Source: PZPK01 sp965230795
Lineage (GTDB): Bacteria > Pseudomonadota > Gammaproteobacteria > Pseudomonadales > Oleiphilaceae
NCBI GenBank assembly: GCA_965230795.1
Contig: OZ246020.1
Coordinates: forward strand, 434,001 to 498,000
DNA: 64,000 nt
Direction: 5' to 3'
The notes below the pieces were generated by a model. The model was not told the origin of the DNA. It made no database searches and saw nothing but the letters and a program-made list of their open reading frames with translations. The stretch's first letter is position 1. The number at the start of each line of letters is the position of its first letter. Made by a program: the position numbers and the translations under genes. This document shows, piece after piece, positions 39,609-47,843 of this stretch.

Positions 39609-40187
39609 ATGGGGAATGCTCAGATGAATCACCGCCGAACAGTTATCAAGTCAGTGCTTATTGTGCTGGGTATGTTCGGTTTCGGATTTGCGATGGTGCC
39701 ACTGTATGACGTGTTTTGTGATATTACGGGTCTCAATGGTAAAACCAGTGGTCGTTATGAGCTTGGTGAGCGTCCGCTTCAAGTAGATGAAAGCCGCCAG
39801 ATACGTGTTCAGTTTGTCACGCAGAATAATGACGGCATGCCTTGGGAGTTTCGCCCCACTGTGACAGAAATCAAGGTGCATCCTGGTGAGTTAATTCAGG
39901 TAGATTTCTACGCCAAGAATCCCACGGCAAGGCGCATGGTCGCACAGGCTGTCCCCAGTCTGTCCCCCTCTCAAGGTACGGACTATTTTCACAAGACGGA
40001 ATGTTTTTGCTTCAATCAGCAGATTCTGGAGGCCGGAGAAGATACGCTGATGCCTCTGATTTTCGTCGTTGATACCGCACTGCCGGAACATCTCCGGGTG
40101 CTAACGCTGTCCTACACTTTGTTTGATCAACCTCAGGCACTTGGTGTGGAGTTGAAACAGAATACAAACCTGGTTGCGAACCGATAA
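39609..40187 (+). CDS. ctaG: cytochrome c oxidase assembly protein CtaG (Cox11)
   Basis: Cox11 delivers copper to the CuB site of subunit I. One N-terminal membrane anchor (residues 14-32) precedes a periplasmic immunoglobulin-like domain with the copper-binding cysteines in TECFCFNQQ. The conserved MVPLYDVFCDITGLNGKT block is present. The length is 192 residues. GGGAG precedes ATG 39609; a second ATG at 39624 is possible. Confidence 0.94.
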   Translation: MGNAQMNHRRTVIKSVLIVLGMFGFGFAMVPLYDVFCDITGLNGKTSGRYELGERPLQVDESRQIRVQFVTQNNDGMPWEFRPTVTEIKVHPGELIQVDFYAKNPTARRMVAQAVPSLSPSQGTDYFHKTECFCFNQQILEAGEDTLMPLIFVVDTALPEHLRVLTLSYTLFDQPQALGVELKQNTNLVANR

Positions 40188-40259
40188 ACAATAAAAAAGA
40201 ACTACTTGAGCCCGCCTGTAATCAGGTTCGTGCCGGGTAGCCCATAACAGGAGTCAAGT

Positions 40260-41150
40260 ATGAGTGCAGAATCAACTTATTATGTGCCCGCACAAAGCCG
40301 TTGGCCGATCATTGCTACCGTGGGGTTGTTTCTAACCCTGGTCGGAGCAGGATCAGTGATGAATGCGGGTAGCGCAGGGGAGAGCACATTTTTCCCCTGG
40401 CTCATGTTCATGTCTGGCGCCCTGATTATGGCCTACATGCTCTTTGGCTGGTTTGGCCATGTGATCAAGGAAAGCCGTGCGGGAATGTACAGTGCCCAGA
40501 TGGACCGGTCTTTTCGTTGGGGAATGAGCTGGTTTATTTTTTCTGAAGTGATGTTTTTTGCTGCATTTTTTGGCGCCTTATTCTACGTTCGGGTGTTCGC
40601 GGTACCCTGGCTGGGCGGGGCGGGAGAAAACGCCTCTACTGGTGAATTACTATGGCCAGAGTTTGAAGCGACCTGGCCCTTACTGGCAAATCCTTCACCG
40701 GAGTTGTTCCCAGCACCTAAAGCGATTATAGATCCTTGGCATCTTCCGTTGCTTAATACGATTCTGCTACTCGCATCCAGTGTCACGGTGACTATTGCAC
40801 ATCATGCCTTGAAAAAAGGAAATCGACTTCAGCTTAAAGCATGGCTGGCGGCGACGATTGCCCTTGGGTCCGTATTCCTCTTCTTTCAGGGTGAGGAGTA
40901 TGTCGAGGCTTACAGCACTCTGGATCTGACTTTGCAGTCGGGTATCTACGGTACGACCTTCTTTCTTCTCACCGGTTTCCATGGTGCACATGTGACCTTG
41001 GGTACATTGATGCTGATCATCATGTTTTTCCGGGTACAGAAAGGGCATTTTGACAAAGAAAACCATTTTGCCTTTGAAGCAACCAGTTGGTACTGGCACT
41101 TCGTCGATGTGGTGTGGGTTGGTCTCTTTGTGTTCGTCTACGTTCTCTAA
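40260..41150 (+). CDS. ctaE: cytochrome c oxidase subunit III
   Basis: Subunit III is a seven-helix protein that stabilises the oxidase. The 296-residue product contains the family blocks FFSE near residue 100, VTIAHHALKKG, and the C-terminal TGFHGAHVTLGT and SWYWHFVDVVWVGLF. An AGGAG site precedes the ATG. It is the last structural gene of the cluster, and a terminator follows. Confidence 0.96.
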   Translation: MSAESTYYVPAQSRWPIIATVGLFLTLVGAGSVMNAGSAGESTFFPWLMFMSGALIMAYMLFGWFGHVIKESRAGMYSAQMDRSFRWGMSWFIFSEVMFFAAFFGALFYVRVFAVPWLGGAGENASTGELLWPEFEATWPLLANPSPELFPAPKAIIDPWHLPLLNTILLLASSVTVTIAHHALKKGNRLQLKAWLAATIALGSVFLFFQGEEYVEAYSTLDLTLQSGIYGTTFFLLTGFHGAHVTLGTLMLIIMFFRVQKGHFDKENHFAFEATSWYWHFVDVVWVGLFVFVYVL

Positions 41151-41182
41151 TTGGTGCTCTTGCTGAGCAAGCGGGGATATGA

Positions 41183-41210
41183 GGAGGCCTGAATAATCGG
41201 GCCTCCTTTA
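41183..41210 (+). terminator. terminator after ctaE
   Basis: GGAGGCC (41183-41189) pairs with GGCCTCC (41200-41206), followed by TTTATT. It lies between the convergent ctaE and the small membrane protein gene. Confidence 0.75.
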
Positions 41211-41220
41211 TTCCGAAGCT

Positions 41221-41436
41221 TTAGAAAGCGTTAATCGGAGACGGATTAAATTGCAGCTGGCCTGACTGTACCGCATACAGGATTAGCGCCATAAGGATGA
41301 TGGCGAGGCAAACGCGAATAGCGAGGGCGTGCACGGTACGAAAGCTTTTACCTTGGTCGCGTACCAGAAAGAACAAACTGCTGAACAGGCTGATGACGAT
41401 CGCCAACAGCAATATAACAATCATTATTTTTATCAT
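41221..41436 (-). CDS. twin-transmembrane small protein (DUF2909-like)
   Basis: The 71-residue product is two hydrophobic helices (about residues 3-23 and 40-60) separated by the short polar loop VRDQGKSFRTVHALAIR. This matches DUF2909 proteins, which sit in cox-cta clusters of Pseudomonas relatives but have no known function. ATG 41436 is chosen on length; an upstream frame would add an unlikely 20 residues. It is the only minus-strand gene in the cluster and overlaps the likely promoter of the SURF1 gene. Confidence 0.75.
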   Translation of the reverse strand: MIKIMIVILLLAIVISLFSSLFFLVRDQGKSFRTVHALAIRVCLAIILMALILYAVQSGQLQFNPSPINAF

Positions 41437-41531
41437 GGATATGTTCCGGTTTGGACGTGTCCAAAGCAGTGTAAAGACCTGATAGACGAAGCGCAAAGTT
41501 TCGATCGCTTTGGGCCTGGAGTAGACTAGTT

Positions 41532-42254
41532 GTGCAGGTTAATCGCGCTATTTGGAAAGTCTGGTTTTTTGCAGCCGTTTTTTTTCCTCTAACCATCTCT
41601 CTTGGAACCTGGCAGCTCGATCGAGCAGAAGAAAAAGACGAGCTCTCGCGCGATTTCGAGCTGGCTATGAAGGCCAAGCCAGTGCAGTGGAGTAATAGCC
41701 AAAGTCTGGATGTCGGCAGGTTTCGAACCTTTCAGATGTCCGGTGTGTTTTTGCCTGAATTTAGTTTTTTACTGGATAATCGTACCCATCAGGGACGGCC
41801 AGGTTACGAAGTGTTGACGCCCCTTGAGGTGGGACAGAGCACCATCCTGGTAAATCGCGGTTGGGTACCAGCTCCTGCCTATCGATCTCAGTTACCTTCT
41901 GTTTCAGCACCGGAGTCAAAGGTCGATCTGATCGGTTACTTCTACTTTCCCGAAACAACGACACCGGTTCTCGATGAGGCGGTAACCGGCGAGGAAGTAT
42001 GGCCAAAGAGAATTCAGCGGCTAGATTGGTCAATGATGGATGAGGCTCTGTCCAGAAATCTTGCGGTTAATCACCAATTTCGATTACTGGATCATACTCA
42101 GCCCGGCGCCTTTGAGATAAATTGGAGCAAGTCTTCGCTTATGCCCGACAAACATCGAGGCTATGCGGTCCAGTGGTTTTCAATGGCGGTAGTGCTTGTG
42201 CTACTCACGCTATGGGCCACGCTGAAGTTGCGAAATAAAAACAATGAAACCTAA
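41532..42254 (+). CDS. SURF1 family oxidase assembly protein
   Basis: SURF1 proteins help insert heme a into cytochrome oxidase. The 240-residue product has the expected N-terminal helix (residues 8-26, ending LGTWQLDRA), a periplasmic domain with LLDNRTHQGRPGYEVLTPL and NRGWVP, and a C-terminal helix (about 212-230). The start is GTG 41532. It overlaps or abuts the next gene and begins the second half of the cox cluster. Confidence 0.92.
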   Translation: MQVNRAIWKVWFFAAVFFPLTISLGTWQLDRAEEKDELSRDFELAMKAKPVQWSNSQSLDVGRFRTFQMSGVFLPEFSFLLDNRTHQGRPGYEVLTPLEVGQSTILVNRGWVPAPAYRSQLPSVSAPESKVDLIGYFYFPETTTPVLDEAVTGEEVWPKRIQRLDWSMMDEALSRNLAVNHQFRLLDHTQPGAFEINWSKSSLMPDKHRGYAVQWFSMAVVLVLLTLWATLKLRNKNNET

Positions 42255-42264
42255 GGGGGAAGCC

Positions 42265-42903
42265 GTGCAGTCCGGCGAACATCAAATTCAACTCGATACC
42301 AGGCAAGTCAAGATTAATCGGATCAAGCTATTGGCGATTTTCGCGGTGGCCCTGATCCCGCTACTGTTGGCAGTGGTGATGTATTTTGCCGGCTGGGCGG
42401 TACCGGATGGCAAAACCAATAAAGGTGATTTGATCTGGCCTCCAGTAGCGATTCAAAGTTTGCCGTATCAGCAAGATAAGGAAGCGCTGGCTGTGTGGAT
42501 CGAGGAACAGGGAAACTGGCAGTTGATGTTGACCGGCACAGGACCGTGTGAAAATGCCTGTGAAGAAGCCTTGCATTTGATTAGACAAGTCAATGTTGCG
42601 CAAGGGCGTGAAGCGGATCGTGTGGGCAGAATTCTGTTGTTACAGGACGGTACGGAGATATCGGAAGCGCTCGCTGAACAATATCCACAGCTGGAAATGC
42701 GAACGCTGAACTCGGAACAATGGAGCAGTTTTTATGGTCAGCTTCGAGCGCAACTCCCTTCTACTTCGCTGCATCAGGACTCCTGGAATATCTGGCTGGT
42801 GGATCCTCTTGGAAATGTCATTCTGCATTACGGCAATGAGCACAATGGCTATGACATCAAGGATGACTTAAAGCGCCTCTTGAAGTTGTCGAAGATAGGG
42901 TAG
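42265..42903 (+). CDS. SCO-like thioredoxin-fold membrane protein
   Basis: The 212-residue product has one N-terminal membrane helix (about residues 22-44) and a periplasmic domain. In that domain CENAC (Cys95 and Cys99) gives the CxxxC spacing of SCO copper chaperones, and a candidate third ligand is the His in SLHQDSWNIWLVDP. The rest is divergent from standard SCO, so I infer rather than recognise a role in CuA assembly. Its place between SURF1 and heme A synthase supports this. GTG 42265 has a strong GGGGGA five bases upstream; ATG 42244 is in frame but lacks a site. Confidence 0.75.
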   Translation: MQSGEHQIQLDTRQVKINRIKLLAIFAVALIPLLLAVVMYFAGWAVPDGKTNKGDLIWPPVAIQSLPYQQDKEALAVWIEEQGNWQLMLTGTGPCENACEEALHLIRQVNVAQGREADRVGRILLLQDGTEISEALAEQYPQLEMRTLNSEQWSSFYGQLRAQLPSTSLHQDSWNIWLVDPLGNVILHYGNEHNGYDIKDDLKRLLKLSKIG

Positions 42904-42907
42904 TCCC

Positions 42908-43963
42908 ATGCAGCTGAGACGACTGAACAAAATGGCGAAACTGGCAACCCTGTTTGCTGTAACAGTGGTGATGTTGGGTGCCTGGACACGCCTGGTTGAT
43001 GCCGGACTGGGGTGCCCGGACTGGCCTGGTTGTTACGGTTTTCTGACCGTTCCACAGACGCCCGAGAAGATCGCCATCGCAGAAGCCCGGTTTCCTGAGT
43101 CGCCGGTTGAGGTCCACAAGGGCTGGCCCGAGATGATTCACCGTTATTTCGCCAGTACCCTGGGATTATTAATTATCATCATGACTGTTATCGCATGGAG
43201 AGCCAAGCAGCATCAGACGGGTCAATCCATCGAGACGATACCTCTTGGGCATTGTGTGGGCTTATTGGCCCTGGTCATCTGTCAGGGCCTGTTTGGTATG
43301 TGGACTGTAACACTCAAACTATGGCCGCAGGTCGTGTCGGCGCATCTGTTGGGAGGGTTTGCGACACTGTCCCTGTTGTTTCTCCTCACACTGAGAACCG
43401 GGTTCCGATCACCCATACTCTCTTCATTAAGTAGTCAGAGACTGAGTCAGTTTAAGCGCTTCGCTTTGATTGCTCTTGCGCTCACCATTGCCCAGATTTT
43501 TCTGGGTGCGTGGACGGCTTCGAATTATGCGGCAGTTGCCTGTGGCACAGAGTTTCCCGGCTGCCACAATTCTCTATGGCCGCCTATGGATTTGGCGGAA
43601 GGATTTAACTTCTTTCAAACCATCGGTCCCAACTATCTGGGGGGGCTGGTTGAAAATGATGCCCGCGTAGCGATTCACTACATGCACCGCCTGGGGGCTT
43701 TGGTATTGAGCATTTATCTGCTTACTATGCTGGTGTGGATGTATCGCAATACCGATGCCCGGGCGATTCAATTTTCCGTGATTGGCGTAGGACTGATACT
43801 GGCTGTCCAGCTCTTGTTGGGAATCAGCAATGTGATTTGGTTGGTTCCTTTGAAAGTAGCTGTTGCACACAATGCAGTCGGTGCATTATTGTTGCTCAGT
43901 ATCGTTAATTTGCTCTTTCAGTTGTATCGTACAAAAGCGAATCATCGAGCGGCCATCCAATAA
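42908..43963 (+). CDS. ctaA: heme A synthase
   Basis: CtaA (Cox15) oxidises heme O to heme A for the oxidase. The 351-residue, eight-helix membrane protein has the family motifs: GAWTRLVDAGLGCPDWPGC near residue 20, heme-ligand histidines in EMIHRYFAS and SAHLLGG, and in the second half YMHRLGAL and VAHNAVGA. It starts five bases after the SCO-like gene and is followed by heme O synthase. Confidence 0.95.
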   Translation: MQLRRLNKMAKLATLFAVTVVMLGAWTRLVDAGLGCPDWPGCYGFLTVPQTPEKIAIAEARFPESPVEVHKGWPEMIHRYFASTLGLLIIIMTVIAWRAKQHQTGQSIETIPLGHCVGLLALVICQGLFGMWTVTLKLWPQVVSAHLLGGFATLSLLFLLTLRTGFRSPILSSLSSQRLSQFKRFALIALALTIAQIFLGAWTASNYAAVACGTEFPGCHNSLWPPMDLAEGFNFFQTIGPNYLGGLVENDARVAIHYMHRLGALVLSIYLLTMLVWMYRNTDARAIQFSVIGVGLILAVQLLLGISNVIWLVPLKVAVAHNAVGALLLLSIVNLLFQLYRTKANHRAAIQ

Positions 43964-43984
43964 CAATAAGTGAGGCGTGCTTCC

Positions 43985-44893
43985 ATGAAGACTTCAAGCC
44001 TGAGCGTTCGTTCCGAAACCGTCTGGAAAGACTATCTGGAGTTGTGTAAGCCAAACGTGGTGGCGCTGATGCTGCTCACCTCGGTGATCGGTATGCTGCT
44101 GGCGACCTACAGCTTGCCTTCCTGGGAAGTGATGATTTTGGGCAATCTTGGCATTGGCCTGATGGCGGCATCGGCGGCGGCGATCAACCATGTTGTGGAT
44201 CGACGTATTGATAGCGTGATGGCTCGAACGCGCAAGCGTCCGATCGCTCAGGGTAAGGTAGATGCGACAAGTGCGCTGCTGTTTGCTGCCGTTTTAGGTG
44301 GCGTCGGAATGTTCATTCTGCTTGCATTTATTAATGCCTTGACTGCCTGGCTAACCTTCGCGTCGCTGATTGGCTATGCCTTGATTTATACCCTGTTTCT
44401 CAAACGTGCAACGCCACAGAACATCGTGATTGGTGGTTTGGCTGGCGCCGCACCTCCCTTGCTGGGCTGGACAGCATCTACGGGCCATATTGAGGCCGAT
44501 GCTCTGCTACTCGTTTTAATTATCTTTGCCTGGACACCGCCTCACTTTTGGGCACTCGCGATCCACCGCAAGGAAGAATATGCGCAAGTGGGTATTCCCA
44601 TGTTGCCGGTCACGCACGGGGAATCTTTCACCAAGCTGCATATTATTCTCTATACCCTTATCCTGATTGCGATTTCGGTGTTTCCCTATCTGACGGGCAT
44701 GTGTGGCGAAATTTATCTGGCTGCTGCCTTGTTGCTGGGTGGCCGTTTTTTGCAGTGGGGGATTCGTATGATGCGCAACAGCTACAAGCATGCTGCAATC
44801 AAAACGTTCAAATTCTCTATTACTTACTTGATGCTGTTGTTCGTCGCGCTACTCATCGACCACTTTACCCGCCCCATGTTATTAGCGGGATAG
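43985..44893 (+). CDS. ctaB: protoheme IX farnesyltransferase (heme O synthase)
   Basis: CtaB attaches a farnesyl group to heme B, giving heme O. The UbiA-family signature is intact: AAAINHVVDRRIDSVMARTR at about residues 60-80, and the second acidic region near HRKEEYAQVGIPMLPV. It has multiple membrane helices and 302 residues. I choose ATG 43985 with GAGG upstream; an in-frame GTG at 43970 is possible. It ends the cluster, and a strong terminator follows. Confidence 0.95.
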   Translation: MKTSSLSVRSETVWKDYLELCKPNVVALMLLTSVIGMLLATYSLPSWEVMILGNLGIGLMAASAAAINHVVDRRIDSVMARTRKRPIAQGKVDATSALLFAAVLGGVGMFILLAFINALTAWLTFASLIGYALIYTLFLKRATPQNIVIGGLAGAAPPLLGWTASTGHIEADALLLVLIIFAWTPPHFWALAIHRKEEYAQVGIPMLPVTHGESFTKLHIILYTLILIAISVFPYLTGMCGEIYLAAALLLGGRFLQWGIRMMRNSYKHAAIKTFKFSITYLMLLFVALLIDHFTRPMLLAG

Positions 44894-44905
44894 ATTTAAC
44901 TGTTT

Positions 44906-44937
44906 GAGCTTTGCTCACGTGGACAAAGCTCTTTTTT
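44906..44937 (+). terminator. terminator closing the cox-cta cluster
   Basis: GAGCTTTG (44906-44913) pairs perfectly with CAAAGCTC (44924-44931), followed by six T. Confidence 0.9.
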
Positions 44938-44947
44938 CCCGGTTGAT

Positions 44948-45304
44948 TTATTCGTTTTTACCCAAGCCTTCTGATTGCGCCTCCAGTATCGCCAGGATAT
45001 TGGATAGCACCTCCCTCATATCAGTCAGCGTTTTCGTGCGTTTGATGATTTCACTCTTGCGTGCATCCAATTCCGCTACTTTCGGACCGATGCGACGGAT
45101 GCCCTCTGTGATGAATTCATAGGGGTAATGGTGATCCTGAATGCTGAGCTTGTTGATTTCCGCGATTTCCTGGGAAAACATTGAGATCACGTCATAAATG
45201 AAATCTTTATCCTGGATGGTCGAGGCATCCCAATAGGCATCATCGAGCAATTCGTTGAAGGCCATGAATTCGTTTATAACATTAGCGATAGATGGTTTGG
45301 ACAC
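44948..45304 (-). CDS. uncharacterised helical protein
   Basis: I do not recognise this protein. From GTG 45304 it has 118 residues, nearly all predicted helical by composition, with a heptad-like C-terminal part (IGPKVAELDARKSEIIKRTK to LSNILAILEAQ) that could form a coiled coil. No signal peptide or membrane segment is seen. The GTG start has a GAGGTAAG site at good distance; ATG 45334 is the alternative and lacks one. It sits between the cox cluster and another small unknown gene. Confidence 0.6.
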   Translation of the reverse strand: MSKPSIANVINEFMAFNELLDDAYWDASTIQDKDFIYDVISMFSQEIAEINKLSIQDHHYPYEFITEGIRRIGPKVAELDARKSEIIKRTKTLTDMREVLSNILAILEAQSEGLGKNE

Positions 45305-45541
45305 GGTGCTTACCTCATGTGCAAGTGTATTCATATGAAAGTAAGCATAGCAGAGCTGGCTGTAATGTAAGCTCAAGTGAGAGTCTGGCTCAAATGGATT
45401 TCTATTTGATTCCGCAATCGGGTGGAGACACAAAGACACGACAATTGCTTACCATTGCTTACCGTAAAGTGTTAACTATTCGGCACGGGTATGCTCAGAC
45501 GCCACCTATACTTTTTTCGAAGTCTAGGTCGGGTTGTCTGT

Positions 45542-45748
45542 ATGAATACGCTTGAACATCACAAGAGACGTCTGGAAGCCGAAATCAGTTCGGCATTGGA
45601 ATCAATACGTCAAATTCGCGCTTCCGACTGTCCGGATTTGAAGGCACTGAATCAGCTGAATGATGCGGTGGAGCGCAATCGCCAGGTGATCGGTATGATC
45701 AACAATCACCTGGGATGTGGACATCAGCCCATGTGGCGGGAAAAGTAA
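45542..45748 (+). CDS. uncharacterised small helical protein
   Basis: This 68-residue protein is unrecognised. It looks like a helical hairpin, with basic-acidic alternation (LEHHKRRLEAEISSALESIR, then LNQLNDAVERNRQVIGMINN) and a C-terminal CGH. The ATG at 45542 lacks a strong ribosome binding site, and an in-frame ATG at 45491 would extend it by 17 residues. Coding capacity is plausible but not certain. Confidence 0.5.
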   Translation: MNTLEHHKRRLEAEISSALESIRQIRASDCPDLKALNQLNDAVERNRQVIGMINNHLGCGHQPMWREK

Positions 45749-45757
45749 AAACTTGTC

Positions 45758-47071
45758 CTATTGGCGTTCCGGTAGAATCGTGCCCTGGAAGGTGATGATG
45801 GGAGTGGGTTCGATAACGTTGCCTTCATCGTCGCGCAGGATGTCGTAATTTGGGTCTTCATAGCGCTTCACTGTATAAGGGCCGCCCTGGGGCTCTGGTA
45901 ACGCTTCATCAATGTCTCGCAATTCGTCAATTACCGCTTGTTCTTCACAGGCCGTCGGATCATAAATCACATTCTCTTCTAGCTCATCCGAGTCGTAGAT
46001 GGCCTCGGTGAATTCGGATGCGTAAAGTCTTACCTCGCCAGTAGTGAAGTCAGTTTCCAGACGGAAGCGTTTGATCTCGGAGTAGTCAGCATTGAGGTTA
46101 TAGCTGTTCGCTTCGATCTTGTTGGTTTCATCGATGCTCCCATCGCCAATTCCCATGCACTGATCTTTTTGTGGCGCTCTCGGTGTTTCGGTTGTGCAAT
46201 TGTCGTAGCCTGAAGGGTCAACTCCTGCCGCCGTGGGGTAGCGCTCTTCTTCATCGTCATCGCAATAGGTATCGACAGCAATAAATTCAACCTGGCCGAG
46301 TTTGATGTCAAAACCATCATCAACGCTTAATTGCTCATCGGCATCAGCATTGACAATAAGGGCTTGTCGCACCAGTGGGGGCTGGCTGTATTCATTTTTA
46401 TTAAAGTTGTCGCCTTCGAGCTGCGTTAATACCGTGTATTGCGAACTTTCCGTTTCACTGGTCATTGGGTCGGTGACGGAATAAGAAATGTTCTCATCCT
46501 GTGTATACAGCCGGTTAAATGGCTCATAATAAAAACGCGCGGTTACTGTGAGTTCCTGATTTCCGTCTACGCTGTCGATAACGATGTTGCGGTTCTGAAT
46601 GTCGCAATAGCCATCATCATCGTTGATCGCTTGATCAATTTGTTGTTTTGCGGAGACAAAAAAATCAATTACCCTGCTGGGATCCGTTGTATTGATCAGA
46701 TCCTCGAGAAAGTCGATGGGGTTGTTGGCGGAAATGACCTCGCCGTCCACGACTTGATAATTCAGGAATTCATTGATCTTGGCCTGAAGGTTGTCGATCG
46801 CCACCTGCGCCTCGGCCTGATCGGCAAGCGGAGTTCCGTCAGCATCAAGGTACTCCGCATCCACGGCAGCCTGGAAGGCCGTCAGAATGTCTTCCAGAAG
46901 CAGCTTGTAACTATTGTCGGCTGTTAGTACCTCAAAGCCATCTACCGTCGCTCTAACCGCCTGGTCGCGGACATTGGCGCACTTCTCTTCAGTCGACTCA
47001 TAAGTAGGATCGCAGGCACTTATTAGCAATGATGCCAATACAAGCAGGATAATTCTGGTGGAGGATTGCAT
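45758..47071 (-). CDS. acidic lipoprotein of unknown function
   Basis: The 437-residue product has a lipoprotein signal with lipobox LISAC (Cys20 lipidated), followed by an Asp/Glu-rich exported domain. Cysteines occur in pairs (for example YCDIQN, YCDDDEEER, NCTTE, QCMG), suggesting disulfides. Repeated short acidic stretches could bind metal ions, but no known domain is recognised. The residue after Cys20 is Asp, which in E. coli would favour retention in the inner membrane. It is a single-gene unit. Confidence 0.75.
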   Translation of the reverse strand: MQSSTRIILLVLASLLISACDPTYESTEEKCANVRDQAVRATVDGFEVLTADNSYKLLLEDILTAFQAAVDAEYLDADGTPLADQAEAQVAIDNLQAKINEFLNYQVVDGEVISANNPIDFLEDLINTTDPSRVIDFFVSAKQQIDQAINDDDGYCDIQNRNIVIDSVDGNQELTVTARFYYEPFNRLYTQDENISYSVTDPMTSETESSQYTVLTQLEGDNFNKNEYSQPPLVRQALIVNADADEQLSVDDGFDIKLGQVEFIAVDTYCDDDEEERYPTAAGVDPSGYDNCTTETPRAPQKDQCMGIGDGSIDETNKIEANSYNLNADYSEIKRFRLETDFTTGEVRLYASEFTEAIYDSDELEENVIYDPTACEEQAVIDELRDIDEALPEPQGGPYTVKRYEDPNYDILRDDEGNVIEPTPIITFQGTILPERQ

Positions 47072-47172
47072 AGAAATTTGAACTCTAGATCGCGTGATTA
47101 ACTGCAGGCTCGCTAGTTTATCATTTTCACGGTTGTGTGTTTGCGGATTTATGTCACGTCGCGGCCTGATGC

Positions 47173-47670
47173 TTACGGTGCGTCGCCCTGCAGCCGTTTC
47201 CAGGTCTCGTGCAGGATAATAGCGTCGTTGGCGGCGCGATGACGTTCGAGTTTCATGTCCTCAATAACCTGGCTATGCGTATCCTGCCAGCGTGACACCT
47301 GTTCATCGTTCAATAAGCTACTGATTGAATCCAGTTGAAATTGCGGTTTTCGATGTACTGCCTTGTAGAGCCTGTGGAGCCAGAAGCTATCGAAGGTCCA
47401 GGCGTCACAGTAAACGGGGCCATCCAGAAGTACATCCAGCTCCGTGGTCACAATATCGACTTCAATCCCCTGGCTTTCCAGCTCAGCGCGCCCAATGCCA
47501 TGAATCCTGGCGGCCTTTTCTGACCAGTCTCTCCAAAGCACGTGAGGCTTGATTAGCCAACTTTTTACCTCACCATCAGGCAGGCAAATACCTACCTCAA
47601 TGGGATAGCTGGCTACGAGATCGAGGCTGGACGCCTCAAAATCGATAAAAGTGGGTTGTTGTATGCTCAT
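47173..47670 (-). CDS. 3'-5' exonuclease, DEDDh type
   Basis: The 165-residue protein has the DnaQ-like exonuclease fold. The first acidic motif is DFEAS (Asp10, Glu12), the second is YCDAWTFDSFWLH, and the last is HRAANDA with the His and Asp of the DEDDh type. ARIHGIG matches the family's substrate loop. It lacks extra domains, so it resembles stand-alone RNase T/ExoX-like enzymes. The substrate is unknown. Confidence 0.8.
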   Translation of the reverse strand: MSIQQPTFIDFEASSLDLVASYPIEVGICLPDGEVKSWLIKPHVLWRDWSEKAARIHGIGRAELESQGIEVDIVTTELDVLLDGPVYCDAWTFDSFWLHRLYKAVHRKPQFQLDSISSLLNDEQVSRWQDTHSQVIEDMKLERHRAANDAIILHETWKRLQGDAP

Positions 47671-47816
47671 GCGCCGAGGGTTGAGTGATGCTCGAATAAA
47701 TGGCCGCCAATGGTATAGCCTTCATTTGGCGAGTTCAAATACAGCTTGGTAACCTGGTCGACAAAAAATGGATTATCTGACGAGGGCTGGTCTTTTTATT
47801 CTGCTGTCAGGGGTTA

Positions 47817-47839
47817 CAATGACGCAAAGTCATTGGGGG
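47817..47839 (+). promoter_or_regulatory. hairpin beside the queC ribosome binding site
   Basis: CAATGAC (47817-47823) pairs with GTCATTG (47829-47835) around a GCAAA loop. The G-rich ribosome binding site (47835-47839) begins in the last base of the stem. A TACAAT -10-like hexamer (47815-47820) overlaps it. It does not look like a preQ1 riboswitch. Confidence 0.4.
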
Positions 47840-47843
47840 CATC

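Noticed and set aside
47811..47843. preQ1 riboswitch upstream of queC
   Set aside because: Only a simple hairpin is present. The A-rich tail and pseudoknot pairing of known preQ1 classes are missing.
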